Below, piece after piece: positions 1-7,982 of a DNA stretch of 64,000 bases. The stretch comes from Chryseobacterium sp. G0162 (GTDB lineage: Bacteria > Bacteroidota > Bacteroidia > Flavobacteriales > Weeksellaceae), in NCBI RefSeq assembly GCF_003815715.1, contig NZ_CP033922.1:3148001-3212000 (forward strand), read 5' to 3'. Each line of letters opens with the position of its first letter. The first letter of the stretch is position 1. The notes beneath the pieces were generated by a model, which did not search any database, was not told the DNA's origin, and saw only the letters and a program-made list of their open reading frames with translations. The translations under genes were made by a program, and so were the position numbers.

Positions 1-489
1 CCTCCTGATATATCCATTGAAAGAATTTTTAGGGTGAAGGATGATTTTCATGCCCGTTTCGATGCGACCTACAGAACCTATGAATATTATATTTCGTTGG
101 AAAAAAATCCGTTTACTCAGGAATCTGCCTGGCAGCACTGGAAAAGACCTTTGGATATCAACAAAATGAACGAAGCTTGTAAAATTCTTTTTGAATACGA
201 AGATTTTACAAGTTTTGCTAAATTAAAAACCGACAATAAAACGAACATCTGCAAAATGTACATCGCAAAATGGGAACAGAATGGAGCGGAACTGAAGTTC
301 ACGGTCTCTGCCAACCGTTTTCTGAGAAATATGGTGCGTGCGATTGTAGGAACAATGATAGAGATTGGTACAGGAAAATTAAAACCGGAAGATCTTCGCA
401 GAGTCATTGAAGATAAAAACCGTAATGCTGCCGGAACCTCTGCTCCTGCCCATGGATTATATCTTGTAGATGTAGGCTATGAATTTTAA
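1..489 (+). CDS. truA: tRNA pseudouridine synthase A, C-terminal part (5' end outside window)
   Basis: The frame is open from base 1, so the gene begins before the window; only about 162 C-terminal residues are visible. TruA isomerises U38-U40 in the anticodon arm of tRNAs to pseudouridine in the cytoplasm. The motif FHARFDATYRTYEYYI is the typical segment just after the catalytic aspartate region, and RFLRNMVRAIVGTMIEIGTG is the C-terminal TruA signature (F-x-RNMVR-x-IVGT). The ATG at 34 is internal and not the real start. A small membrane protein gene follows after 22 bp, probably co-transcribed. Family call is firm. Confidence 0.95.
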   Translation, partial: PPDISIERIFRVKDDFHARFDATYRTYEYYISLEKNPFTQESAWQHWKRPLDINKMNEACKILFEYEDFTSFAKLKTDNKTNICKMYIAKWEQNGAELKFTVSANRFLRNMVRAIVGTMIEIGTGKLKPEDLRRVIEDKNRNAAGTSAPAHGLYLVDVGYEF

Positions 490-511
490 ATAAAAACTAA
501 AAACTATAATC

Positions 512-865
512 ATGTTATCAATTCTTATTCTCATTGGAGCTTATCGATATTATGCAAGATTAGCAGAAAAATTCGGAAAAGTGAAATGGCAGCTGGGACT
601 TTTGGCGGTAGGGGTTTATTTGGGTACTCAGATCATTTTAGGAATGTCTTACGGAGTTTACTTAGCTTCAACTGATCCAGAGGCTGTGAATAATGTAAAT
701 TATACAGGTTTTTCTGCCGCTAACCTTGTCGGTTGGTTACTTTCTCTTCTTGCAGTATGGGGAGTTTATCTTCTTCTGGAACAAAAATATAAAAAAGAAA
801 ATCTGCAAAAGCCCTCTATAGAAATTCAACAGATCGGTAAGGTTTCGGATGATTCACAGAATTGA
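512..865 (+). CDS. small integral membrane protein, unknown function
   Basis: This 117-residue protein has about three hydrophobic segments: one at the N-terminus (LSILILIGAY), one around residues 28-50 (LGLLAVGVYLGTQIILG) and one around 73-92 (VGWLLSLLAVWGVYLLL), then a charged, polar tail. It starts 22 bp after truA and is likely in the same transcript. I do not recognise a named family. Small flavobacterial membrane proteins of this size after housekeeping genes are common, and nothing in the sequence gives a catalytic role. Confidence 0.75.
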   Translation: MLSILILIGAYRYYARLAEKFGKVKWQLGLLAVGVYLGTQIILGMSYGVYLASTDPEAVNNVNYTGFSAANLVGWLLSLLAVWGVYLLLEQKYKKENLQKPSIEIQQIGKVSDDSQN

Positions 866-968
866 AATTGAAGCGTTCAAGAGGTTTGATAAAAATGAGA
901 TTAGCTGCGAAAGATATTCATTCTGTAAATGACAGGCATCTTATATTTTCTATGACGATTTGCAAAAG

Positions 969-1004
969 TTGTACAGGCTGAGAATTTAGAAAGTCTTATT
1001 TTTG
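969..1004 (+). promoter_or_regulatory. candidate sigma-A promoter for the ABC exporter
   Basis: A perfect Bacteroidota-type -7 box TATTTTTG (TAnnTTTG) lies at 997-1004, 35 bp before the exporter ATG. A TTG at 969-971 could serve as the -33 element, though the 25-nt spacer is a little long. The rest of the 866-1038 gap shows no convincing gene. Confidence 0.45.
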
Positions 1005-1038
1005 CATAGAATTTTAATTCTTTTCTTCGATTCGTATA

Positions 1039-2799
1039 ATGAAAAAACAAGATACCTGGGGAATTGTAAAAAGGCTGTTCTTTATTGGAATGAAATTTCG
1101 TTCTTGGTTCATCCTTACTTTAATAATTTCCGTCATACTCTCTATAGTTTCTACTTACAGACCATACCTTACCATGGAAGTGGTGGATAATGACATTACA
1201 AAGCTGCAGGATAAGGCTTTGATGATGAAGCATATCTATATTCTTGTGGGATTGGTCTTTGCTGAAACCATTTTAAACTTTTTCCTGGTTTATTTCTCAA
1301 ATTTTATCTCACAGAATGTAATCAGGGATATCAGAGAGCGTCTATATTCTAAACTGATTTATTTCAAAACATCATTCTTTGATAAAACACCGATCGGTCA
1401 GTTGGTAACCCGTGCAGTAGGAGATGTTGAAACCATTGCTATAGTATATACAGACGGGTTCCTGATGGTTTTCGGAGATATTCTGAGAATTGTATTTGTG
1501 TTGGTTATGATGTTCAGTACGAACGTTCACCTGAGTTATATTACGCTTGCTATTCTGCCTTTAATGGTCGTGATTACAAGGTTTTTTCAGAAAAGACTTA
1601 AAAAAGCTTTTGGGGACGAAAGAAACTGGACTGCTACCCAAAACTCTTTTGTACAGGAAAGATTGGCCGGAATGTCTATCATCCAGGTATTCAACAGGCA
1701 GGAATCAGAATTTAAGAAATTTGATGATATCAATATTACCTTGAAAGGAGCATTGTTGAGAACTGTTTTCATTTTTTCACTTTTCTTTCCGGTAGTAGAA
1801 CTTATTTCCTCATTATTTATAGGATTTATCCTGTTTTATGGTGGATATATTACGATCAGTGCTGGGGTAGTCATTGCCTTTATTCAGTATATTTCCATGT
1901 TGATCCGTCCATTAAGACAGATTGCAGACCGATTCAATAATATCCAGCGAGGAATTGTAGGGGCAGAAAGAGTATTGGGATTAATGGATGAAGAAAATTC
2001 AATGACCAATACAGGTACTGTGAAAAAAGACCACTTTGCCGGTAAAATTGAATTCCAGAAAGTACGCTTTGCTTATGATGAAAAACAGGAAGTACTGAAG
2101 GGTATTGACTTTAAAGTAAATCCTGGAGAAACCGTTGCTATTGTAGGAGCAACCGGAGCGGGTAAATCTACCATTATCAGTTTGATTACAAGACTTTATG
2201 ATATCAATTCAGGAAATATTCTTATCGATGATGTAGATTTAAAAGACTATGAGCTTTATAATCTGAGAAGTCATATCGGAGTAGTATTGCAGGATGTATT
2301 TCTTTTCCATGGAAGTATTTTTGAAAACCTTGCGTTTGGAGACGATAGTATTACCCTTGAAAAAATAAAGGCCGGAGCTAAAGAAATTGAAGTAGATCAG
2401 TTCATTGAACAGCTTCCGGGCGGCTATGATTATGTGGTAAGTGAAAGAGGGTCATCTATTTCCTTAGGCCAAAGACAATTACTGTCGTTCCTGAGAGCTT
2501 ATTTATCTGATCCCAAAATTCTGATCCTGGATGAAGCCACATCTTCTATTGACCATGAAAGTGAAAAACTGATTCAGAGAGCCACAGAAAAAATTACTAA
2601 AAACAGAACGTCCATTATTATTGCTCATAGACTTTCCACTATTGAAAAAGCAGATAAAATTATTGTGATGGAGCATGGTAAAATTGTAGAAGAAGGAAGA
2701 CATTTGGAACTTTTGGATAAAAACGGATACTACGCTACTTTATACAAGGCACAACTTCGACATGAAGTGGAATTGGAAGAAGAAAAGGAATCAAAATAA
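1039..2799 (+). CDS. ABC exporter half-transporter (MsbA-like, fused permease and ATPase)
   Basis: This 586-residue type IV ABC exporter half-molecule should work as an inner-membrane homodimer or heterodimer moving lipids, drugs or peptides outward. The membrane domain covers about residues 20-300 with roughly six helices; the nucleotide-binding domain follows. Walker A is GATGAGKS (about 370-377), the signature is ISLGQRQ, and Walker B with D-loop is ILILDEATSSID, followed by the switch histidine in IIAHRLST. All catalytic residues are present. There is no peptidase domain, so it is not an obvious exporter for GG-leader peptides. The substrate cannot be told from sequence. A hairpin terminator follows at 2824. 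Confidence 0.92.
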   Translation: MKKQDTWGIVKRLFFIGMKFRSWFILTLIISVILSIVSTYRPYLTMEVVDNDITKLQDKALMMKHIYILVGLVFAETILNFFLVYFSNFISQNVIRDIRERLYSKLIYFKTSFFDKTPIGQLVTRAVGDVETIAIVYTDGFLMVFGDILRIVFVLVMMFSTNVHLSYITLAILPLMVVITRFFQKRLKKAFGDERNWTATQNSFVQERLAGMSIIQVFNRQESEFKKFDDINITLKGALLRTVFIFSLFFPVVELISSLFIGFILFYGGYITISAGVVIAFIQYISMLIRPLRQIADRFNNIQRGIVGAERVLGLMDEENSMTNTGTVKKDHFAGKIEFQKVRFAYDEKQEVLKGIDFKVNPGETVAIVGATGAGKSTIISLITRLYDINSGNILIDDVDLKDYELYNLRSHIGVVLQDVFLFHGSIFENLAFGDDSITLEKIKAGAKEIEVDQFIEQLPGGYDYVVSERGSSISLGQRQLLSFLRAYLSDPKILILDEATSSIDHESEKLIQRATEKITKNRTSIIIAHRLSTIEKADKIIVMEHGKIVEEGRHLELLDKNGYYATLYKAQLRHEVELEEEKESK

Positions 2800-2823
2800 A
2801 AGCGTATTTAAAACTATAAAAAA

Positions 2824-2848
2824 AAGAGAGCAAAATGCTCTCTTTTTT
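2824..2848. terminator. bidirectional intrinsic terminator
   Basis: GAGAGCA / TGCTCTC form a 7-bp stem with a 3-nt AAA loop, preceded by an A-run and followed by six T. It lies between the convergent ABC exporter (+) and M43 protease (-) genes and can serve both. Confidence 0.85.
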
Positions 2849-2862
2849 GTTATTGAAGGTAT

Positions 2863-4647
2863 CTAGAATTTTAATTTTTTAGTCAGTACCTTTCCATCTT
2901 TTAGAACAACATTCACTGTGATGATTGTGCTCCTTTGATTGACAGGAAATCTAAATTCAGAAGCATTGATGTCTGTTCTGTTTACCAATAGCTTTCCTGA
3001 TGCATCATAGATATGTAATGAAGCAATTTTTGATTCCCCTTTTACATATACTGAATTTTCATCCTTGGTGATGAATGAATTATTTTTTGAAGTTATATCA
3101 TTTACAGATAATGAAGCCTGCGGTACTATGGTTACGGAATAATCTTCCACTTGTCCATATTCTGGAGTATAGCATGACGTAATGGTAATACCTGCCAAAT
3201 CACCGATAACCCTCATTCTTAAAGGAGTATTTAATACAGCATCTGATGGAGGGGTGACAGAAGCAGTCGCAAATGAACCACTGGTTACTCCCGTTTGATT
3301 TAAAATCGCTTCTGTAATTTCATTAAACTGACCATCATTGTTGTAATCAATATATGCTTTTATTCTGTGGCTGTTATTTAGTCCCGGAGCCACCTGAATG
3401 GTAGTGGCTGTATTGCTGGGAATTGTCGTTTTGCTGATTCCCATACAGTAGTTGCCGGTAAAGTTTTCATAGAAGTTATTAATTGCCTGTTTGTAGCTGT
3501 TGGAAGAGTTATTGATGCTTCCAAACTTTACTGAAGTAATTCCAATGTTATAATTTCCAGGAGCATTTATTGTTGTTGGAGTACATGCGCTAGTAAGAGA
3601 TACACTGTTATTAGGAGTTGTACTTGCAGCAACCGGAGAGTTGATTAATGATTGTCTGTACTTCAGAAGTTGTGCTGTTGCACGATCTGTTTGTCCCTGA
3701 GTAAATAAATCTCTGAAGCAAAAGGTATAAGCCATTACATTTCTTTCTCCACCAGCATATAGCTGACTGGTACATGGGTTGATTTGTCCGGTCTGACAAT
3801 TTCTGGGAACAGAGGCATGATAAAGACTTTTCATAGGTTCAGTATCACATACCAAATCACCATTCAAGGTACAGTCTGTATTGACAGGGCAATCTCCTGT
3901 AGTCGCATTATATCCTTCGTGGGTATGTCTTAAGCCTAAAGCATGGCCAAACTCGTGAGCCAAAGTCTGCGCATTGACTGCTGAGGCACTGGTGGCCATA
4001 AAAGAATAATCGTTGCTCCCGCCCGGATAATAAGCATATCCATTCAATGCCCCTGCGTTTGAAGTCAGTTTTTTCACAACATAGATATTGTAGTATTTGC
4101 TGGTGTCCCATTGTCCCATTGCGGTAATCTCTGTTGCTGGAACTGCGTTGGTTGTGTTGTCATCATTTACTCCGCCACTTACGTATTTTGGAAGGCTGGA
4201 AGCATCAATTCTATTAATACCATTGGTAGGATTGCAATTAGGATCTACCTTCGCAAAAACGAATTTTACAGGTAAAGGAGAACTTGTAGCGGCCATTCCA
4301 CTGGATGCATTTCCTGCAAAGACACCATTGGTATAGTTTACCCAGGCAATGATATCAGCATCGGATTTGTTATTAATACTTCCTATTGGGCTTCCATCTC
4401 CTACAACGTGTATAACAATTGGAATTTCATAGATCTGGTTTTGACCATTCTTCGCCGCTAATTTGCCGCTTTTGACCATTTTTGATAATTCCAGATTGAA
4501 GGTATCATCCTGAACCTTTTCATTGGGGAACTTGGCGTAATGTTTTCTCATTAATTCGTCAGTTCCACATTCTAAAAATTCTACATTCTGTGAATAAAAA
4601 TTTGAAGATAAAGTTGTTGTAATAAGCAGAAATAATAGTTTTTTCAA
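2863..4647 (-). CDS. secreted M43-type (pappalysin/cytophagalysin) zinc metalloprotease with T9SS sorting domain
   Basis: This 594-residue extracellular protease starts with a signal peptide ending near SNFYSQ. The catalytic motif HEFGHALGLRH (residues 231-241) is the metzincin HExxHxxGxxH, and NVMAYTFC further on fits the Met-turn. Cysteines around residues 253-268 resemble the M43 calcium/disulfide region. A GEVED-like domain follows (DYNNDGQFNE to YGQVEDYSV, about residues 430-510). The last 80 residues (VYVKGESKIASLHIYDASGK to LKDGKVLTKKLKF) form a type A T9SS C-terminal sorting domain, so the protein should be secreted through the outer membrane. It is transcribed convergently with the ABC exporter. 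Confidence 0.92.
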   Translation of the reverse strand: MKKLLFLLITTTLSSNFYSQNVEFLECGTDELMRKHYAKFPNEKVQDDTFNLELSKMVKSGKLAAKNGQNQIYEIPIVIHVVGDGSPIGSINNKSDADIIAWVNYTNGVFAGNASSGMAATSSPLPVKFVFAKVDPNCNPTNGINRIDASSLPKYVSGGVNDDNTTNAVPATEITAMGQWDTSKYYNIYVVKKLTSNAGALNGYAYYPGGSNDYSFMATSASAVNAQTLAHEFGHALGLRHTHEGYNATTGDCPVNTDCTLNGDLVCDTEPMKSLYHASVPRNCQTGQINPCTSQLYAGGERNVMAYTFCFRDLFTQGQTDRATAQLLKYRQSLINSPVAASTTPNNSVSLTSACTPTTINAPGNYNIGITSVKFGSINNSSNSYKQAINNFYENFTGNYCMGISKTTIPSNTATTIQVAPGLNNSHRIKAYIDYNNDGQFNEITEAILNQTGVTSGSFATASVTPPSDAVLNTPLRMRVIGDLAGITITSCYTPEYGQVEDYSVTIVPQASLSVNDITSKNNSFITKDENSVYVKGESKIASLHIYDASGKLLVNRTDINASEFRFPVNQRSTIITVNVVLKDGKVLTKKLKF

Positions 4648-4705
4648 AGTTATTTATTTAAGTGTTGTTTTTCTCCACCAAAAATAAATAAAAAAACAAT
4701 AAGGG

Positions 4706-5320
4706 TCAGTGCTTTTTAAAACTGCAGAAAACAAAGTTTTGAGTGGTTTCGAAAGGAGTCGTGTGATCTTCCGTAATACATTGGATCTTATCGAAACTTT
4801 CCATAAATTTTTCAGAAAGAGAAGCCTCATCATATTGCTGAATATCCAGTCCGCTGCATTTGGTTGGTCCATTTTTGGAAAAAGTTCCTAGAACTAAAAA
4901 TTTATTTATATTTTTCTCTGCAATATCAATATATGCTGAAATCTGCTCCGGAGTTGTTAAGAAATGGAAGGCCGCTCTGTCATGCCAGATATCATAAGTT
5001 TCAGTGGGTTCAAATGCTGTAATGTCTGTAGCAATCCATTTTACCTTCTCTGCCTGGTCTCCTAGCCTCTCTTTTGCTTTTTCCAAAGCCTTGGCAGAAA
5101 TATCCAATACAGTAATATTTTCATAACCTTCTTCAAGAAGAAAATCAACCAGAGTACTATCTCCACCACCAATGTCTATGATTTTAGCTTCTTTTCCCAA
5201 TCCGAAAGAATGAATAAAATTAAGGGACGTTTGAGGTTTTTCCTGTGTCCAGCTTACCTGGTCAGGATTTTTAGTTTCATACACATTTTCCCAGTGGTTT
5301 TTATTGGTGGAAGAATTCAT
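4706..5320 (-). CDS. class I SAM-dependent methyltransferase
   Basis: This 204-residue cytoplasmic protein has a Rossmann methyltransferase motif I, KIIDIGGGDSTLVDFLLEEG (about 45-65), an acidic residue at the end of beta 2 (VLDIS), and the later IWHDRAAFHFLT segment typical of small thiopurine/tellurite-type methyltransferases. The N-terminal NHWENVYETKNPDQVSW matches the same family. The start codon overlaps the stop of the preceding membrane protein gene by 4 bp, so it is translationally coupled as the last gene of an ECF sigma operon. The substrate is unknown. Confidence 0.88.
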   Translation of the reverse strand: MNSSTNKNHWENVYETKNPDQVSWTQEKPQTSLNFIHSFGLGKEAKIIDIGGGDSTLVDFLLEEGYENITVLDISAKALEKAKERLGDQAEKVKWIATDITAFEPTETYDIWHDRAAFHFLTTPEQISAYIDIAEKNINKFLVLGTFSKNGPTKCSGLDIQQYDEASLSEKFMESFDKIQCITEDHTTPFETTQNFVFCSFKKH

Positions 5321-5910
5321 GAGTCCTTTAATTGATTATTTATTTGTTCAAATTTATTAATTAATTCGTCAACTTTTCCTTGTTGTTTCTTTATAGTTTT
5401 AGGTCTGATATAAAACCAATTGAAACCTATCCATATCAAAGTTGCGGCGTATACTAAAATGGCAGAAACGGATGACATTTTTAGGGCATATTCATACATA
5501 TACAGGCATATTCCAAGGAACAACATAATGAAATACAGATTAAGCATAGTGGTTTGCATGAATTTCTGTTTATTCTTAACCAGATATAGATTCTGAAGAT
5601 ATTCACTGTTAGATTGGGTATTGTCAATTTTATAAAAAATCATAAACATTCTGTTGTAAGCCAGCAGAAAAATAACCATAGCCAGAATGACAAGTACAAT
5701 CCCGATTTTTGTACTGGTAAACTGGGGCTGATAACGATACCATATAAAAGCAATGCATAAACTGGTTGCAATCAATAGGAGGTTGGTAAAGATCAGTTTG
5801 CGAAGGTTTTCATTTTTAAACTTTTTCAGTCTATTAAGGAGCTCTTCTATATTAGGTTTTGGAGAAGTCTGTTGTTTCCATATATTTTTAAAATCGATAT
5901 TAGTATCCAT
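5317..5910 (-). CDS. membrane protein encoded with an ECF sigma factor; possible anti-sigma partner
   Basis: This 197-residue protein has a cytoplasmic N-terminal part of about 40 residues (FKNIWKQQTSPKPNIEELLNRLKKFKNENLRKL), then about four membrane helices between residues 42 and 165, and a short charged tail. It overlaps the sigma factor gene by 11 bp and the methyltransferase gene by 4 bp. Position and topology (soluble N-terminus then membrane helices) fit a membrane-bound regulator of the sigma factor, but no named anti-sigma domain is recognisable, so this remains inference. Confidence 0.75.
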   Translation of the reverse strand: MDTNIDFKNIWKQQTSPKPNIEELLNRLKKFKNENLRKLIFTNLLLIATSLCIAFIWYRYQPQFTSTKIGIVLVILAMVIFLLAYNRMFMIFYKIDNTQSNSEYLQNLYLVKNKQKFMQTTMLNLYFIMLFLGICLYMYEYALKMSSVSAILVYAATLIWIGFNWFYIRPKTIKKQQGKVDELINKFEQINNQLKDS

Positions 5911-6370
5911 TGTGCTTAAATTTTTGTGTTAATTTTTCTTTGATCCTATGAATTTTTACCCGGATATTGGATTCCGAGAGCCCTGTAATCTGAGCGATTT
6001 CCGCTTGCTTTACTTCTTCCAGTTCCAGAGAGATAATAATTCTGTCCGTTTCCGGAAGCTCTGAAATAAACTGATAGAGTAATTGTATTTGCGGTTCCAT
6101 AGATTCCTGTTTTTTTTCTTCCAGATTGATGGGGAGATCTGTTTTGGAAAATCTTTTTTCCTTTTCAATCTGTCGGAGACAATTATTGGAAGCGATTCTG
6201 AAGATCCATGTTCCGATGTTGGATTCATTTCTAAATTTCGGGAGCTGCTGCCATACGATGATGAAGGTTTCCTGAGCTAGATCCTGAGCTAGATCGGTAT
6301 CATTGACATATCCCATACACAAACGGAATATCTTTTGCCAGTAGAGTTCGTAAATGTCCTCAAATACCAT
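5900..6370 (-). CDS. ECF-type RNA polymerase sigma factor (sigma-70 family)
   Basis: A 156-residue ECF sigma factor. Region 2 spans about residues 5-70 (YELYWQKIFRLCMGYVNDTD, then DLAQETFIIVWQ and the -10 recognition segment IGTWIFRIASNNCLR). Region 4 is a helix-turn-helix around residues 105-150 (LPETDRIIISLEL, AEIAQITGLSESNIRVKIHR). It overlaps the upstream hydrolase gene by one base and the downstream membrane protein by 11 bp. It probably controls its own operon after an envelope signal; no target promoter could be identified here. Confidence 0.93.
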   Translation of the reverse strand: MVFEDIYELYWQKIFRLCMGYVNDTDLAQDLAQETFIIVWQQLPKFRNESNIGTWIFRIASNNCLRQIEKEKRFSKTDLPINLEEKKQESMEPQIQLLYQFISELPETDRIIISLELEEVKQAEIAQITGLSESNIRVKIHRIKEKLTQKFKHNGY

Positions 6371-7221
6371 TATTTCGAAGATAAAAAGTTATTGAGCTGA
6401 TTAAAATACCATTCTTTGTCATCATACATAATGAAATGAAGTCCTTTTGTGGAATATTGAAAATTGGCGTTTTTAAGATTTGTATACTGTGCTTCAATTG
6501 ATGGTTTCATAAATACAAAATAAGATTCCAGAAGAATAAGAGAAGGACATTGTATATTTTTGATGGTTTCCCTTAGATCAGTATTAGAGAAATCGCAGTA
6601 CATTTTGGCAAATGTTTTTCTGTCAGATTTCATGCTCCAGTCAATGACGGTACTCTGCATAGAAGTATCTGCCAGAAGGCGAGGAATAGACTGAGTCTGC
6701 ATTTTACGGAAGTCTTCATCGGTCATTGTTGTAAATTTAGTAATGGTTGATGAGCAATCGTTGTTTTCTTTGGGTGTAAAATTAGGATTAGAGATTGCAG
6801 CCAGGCAGGGTAAAGTATCCACAATAACAATTTTGCCTACCAGCTCAGGATAATCTGCTGCGATGGCCAGCGCAAGACCGCCTCCCATACTGTGTCCAAT
6901 GATAACAGGTTTTTCAATTTTATAAGCCTTTATATAAGCTGCAATTCCCTTTTCCCAATCTTTGAAGCTGGCATCAGCATCAGGTTTTGCTCCTGCAAAT
7001 CCCGCCATGGTTAACGTGTAGCAGGTGAAATCTTTTTCAAACTTTGCAGTTGTTTCATTCCATACCTCTCCTGAAGAAGCAAATCCGGGAATAAGAATTA
7101 AAGACTGTTTTCCCTTTCCGGTTTTCTTTACCTCAAACGGGTATGTTTTTTCCTGACCAAATATATTACATACTGCTGCAAAAAATAACATGATGATAAG
7201 AAGGAATGTAAATTTTTTCAT
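6370..7221 (-). CDS. exported alpha/beta hydrolase
   Basis: This 283-residue protein begins with a signal peptide (MKKFTFLLIIMLFFAAVCNI, cleavage near FGQ). The alpha/beta hydrolase fold is shown by LILIPGFASSG (oxyanion region) and the nucleophile elbow GHSMGG with Ser111; a C-terminal catalytic histidine is likely in KGLHFIMYDD. It is the first gene of a four-gene run with the ECF sigma factor, membrane protein and methyltransferase. Envelope esterase or lipase activity is likely, with unknown substrate. Confidence 0.88.
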   Translation of the reverse strand: MKKFTFLLIIMLFFAAVCNIFGQEKTYPFEVKKTGKGKQSLILIPGFASSGEVWNETTAKFEKDFTCYTLTMAGFAGAKPDADASFKDWEKGIAAYIKAYKIEKPVIIGHSMGGGLALAIAADYPELVGKIVIVDTLPCLAAISNPNFTPKENNDCSSTITKFTTMTDEDFRKMQTQSIPRLLADTSMQSTVIDWSMKSDRKTFAKMYCDFSNTDLRETIKNIQCPSLILLESYFVFMKPSIEAQYTNLKNANFQYSTKGLHFIMYDDKEWYFNQLNNFLSSK

Positions 7222-7656
7222 GATTTCTAAAGTTTTAAGGTTTATTTGTCTTTTAGAGACCTGCTTTTTTAAAATGTTACACTATTTTTTTACTTTTTTT
7301 GAAAAAAGATTATCTCTTCTGTGCAATCCGTTATGATAAGGGAAAAAATACCATTTGAAATTTTATAATTATTCTTTCTCTACGGTTAGATTTTTAGAGA
7401 CAGATATGATAAAAATCATGATTCATGCGATGTTTAGGTCTGTTTATCTGTGTTTCCTCTCTGGTATGTGATTAATGTGGTTATGAAATAAATTAAATTT
7501 TTACGTTTTGGGTGTTTAGAATTAAAAAATAATGACTTAATAGTATTTATATTGATAAAAATTATTAAATTTATTGAAAGTTTAAGTCGCTGCCCCGGGA
7601 AGTGATGGGGTAGGCAGACAAAAATGGAATTTTTAACTAAAAACTAAAAAATATAA
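7222..7656. other. 435-bp intergenic region with a GC-rich hairpin in the leader of a small protein
   Basis: No convincing gene was seen on either strand. The region is very AT-rich apart from 7590-7617, where CTGCC and GGCAG bracket a CC..GG inner stem, a structure that stands out 40 bp before the ATG at 7657. It could be a leader RNA structure or part of a small RNA. Confidence 0.4.
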
Positions 7657-7872
7657 ATGAGTAATAATATTCAAGATGAATTTAAAGTTTTTAAGGACGA
7701 ACTAAAAAAACTTAATATCGAAGTACAGAAAGTAGTAAAAGTAGGAAATGGAAGTATGGATTTTCATGAAGTTTTCTACAAATCGCCGCGATATGAAGAG
7801 GTGAAGACTGTGTATGTTCAGCGTCATAATCTGGACAGTATGATAGAAAAATTCAAACAAGCTTATCATTAA
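7657..7872 (+). CDS. small hypothetical protein (71 residues)
   Basis: A soluble, charged protein of 71 residues with a predicted helical N-terminal half (EFKVFKDELKKLNIEVQKVV) and helical C-terminus (LDSMIEKFKQAYH). It has no signal peptide or membrane segment. It stands alone, with a long structured leader upstream and a strong terminator directly downstream, so it is a monocistronic unit, which supports that it is a real gene. No family recognised. Confidence 0.7.
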   Translation: MSNNIQDEFKVFKDELKKLNIEVQKVVKVGNGSMDFHEVFYKSPRYEEVKTVYVQRHNLDSMIEKFKQAYH

Positions 7873-7880
7873 AATATAAC

Positions 7881-7914
7881 CAGCGCCGCAGAAAATATGC
7901 GGCGCTGATTTTTT
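7881..7914 (+). terminator. strong intrinsic terminator
   Basis: CAGCGCCGC and GCGGCGCTG form a perfect 9-bp GC-rich stem around AGAAAATAT, followed by ATTTTTTAT. It begins 8 bp after the stop codon of the 71-residue protein. Confidence 0.9.
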
Positions 7915-7982
7915 ATAGGTTCAAACGTGAATAGAAGACGTTAGAATATTAGCGGAAAAATGTTCCTGAGCATAGCTCTCCT

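Noticed and set aside
866..968. 28-codon open frame before the ABC exporter promoter
   Set aside because: No conservation evidence, no terminator or family; likely chance.
1002..1190. Open frame overlapping the start of the ABC exporter gene
   Set aside because: Out of frame with the exporter and without protein-like features; the exporter start is well placed behind a promoter.
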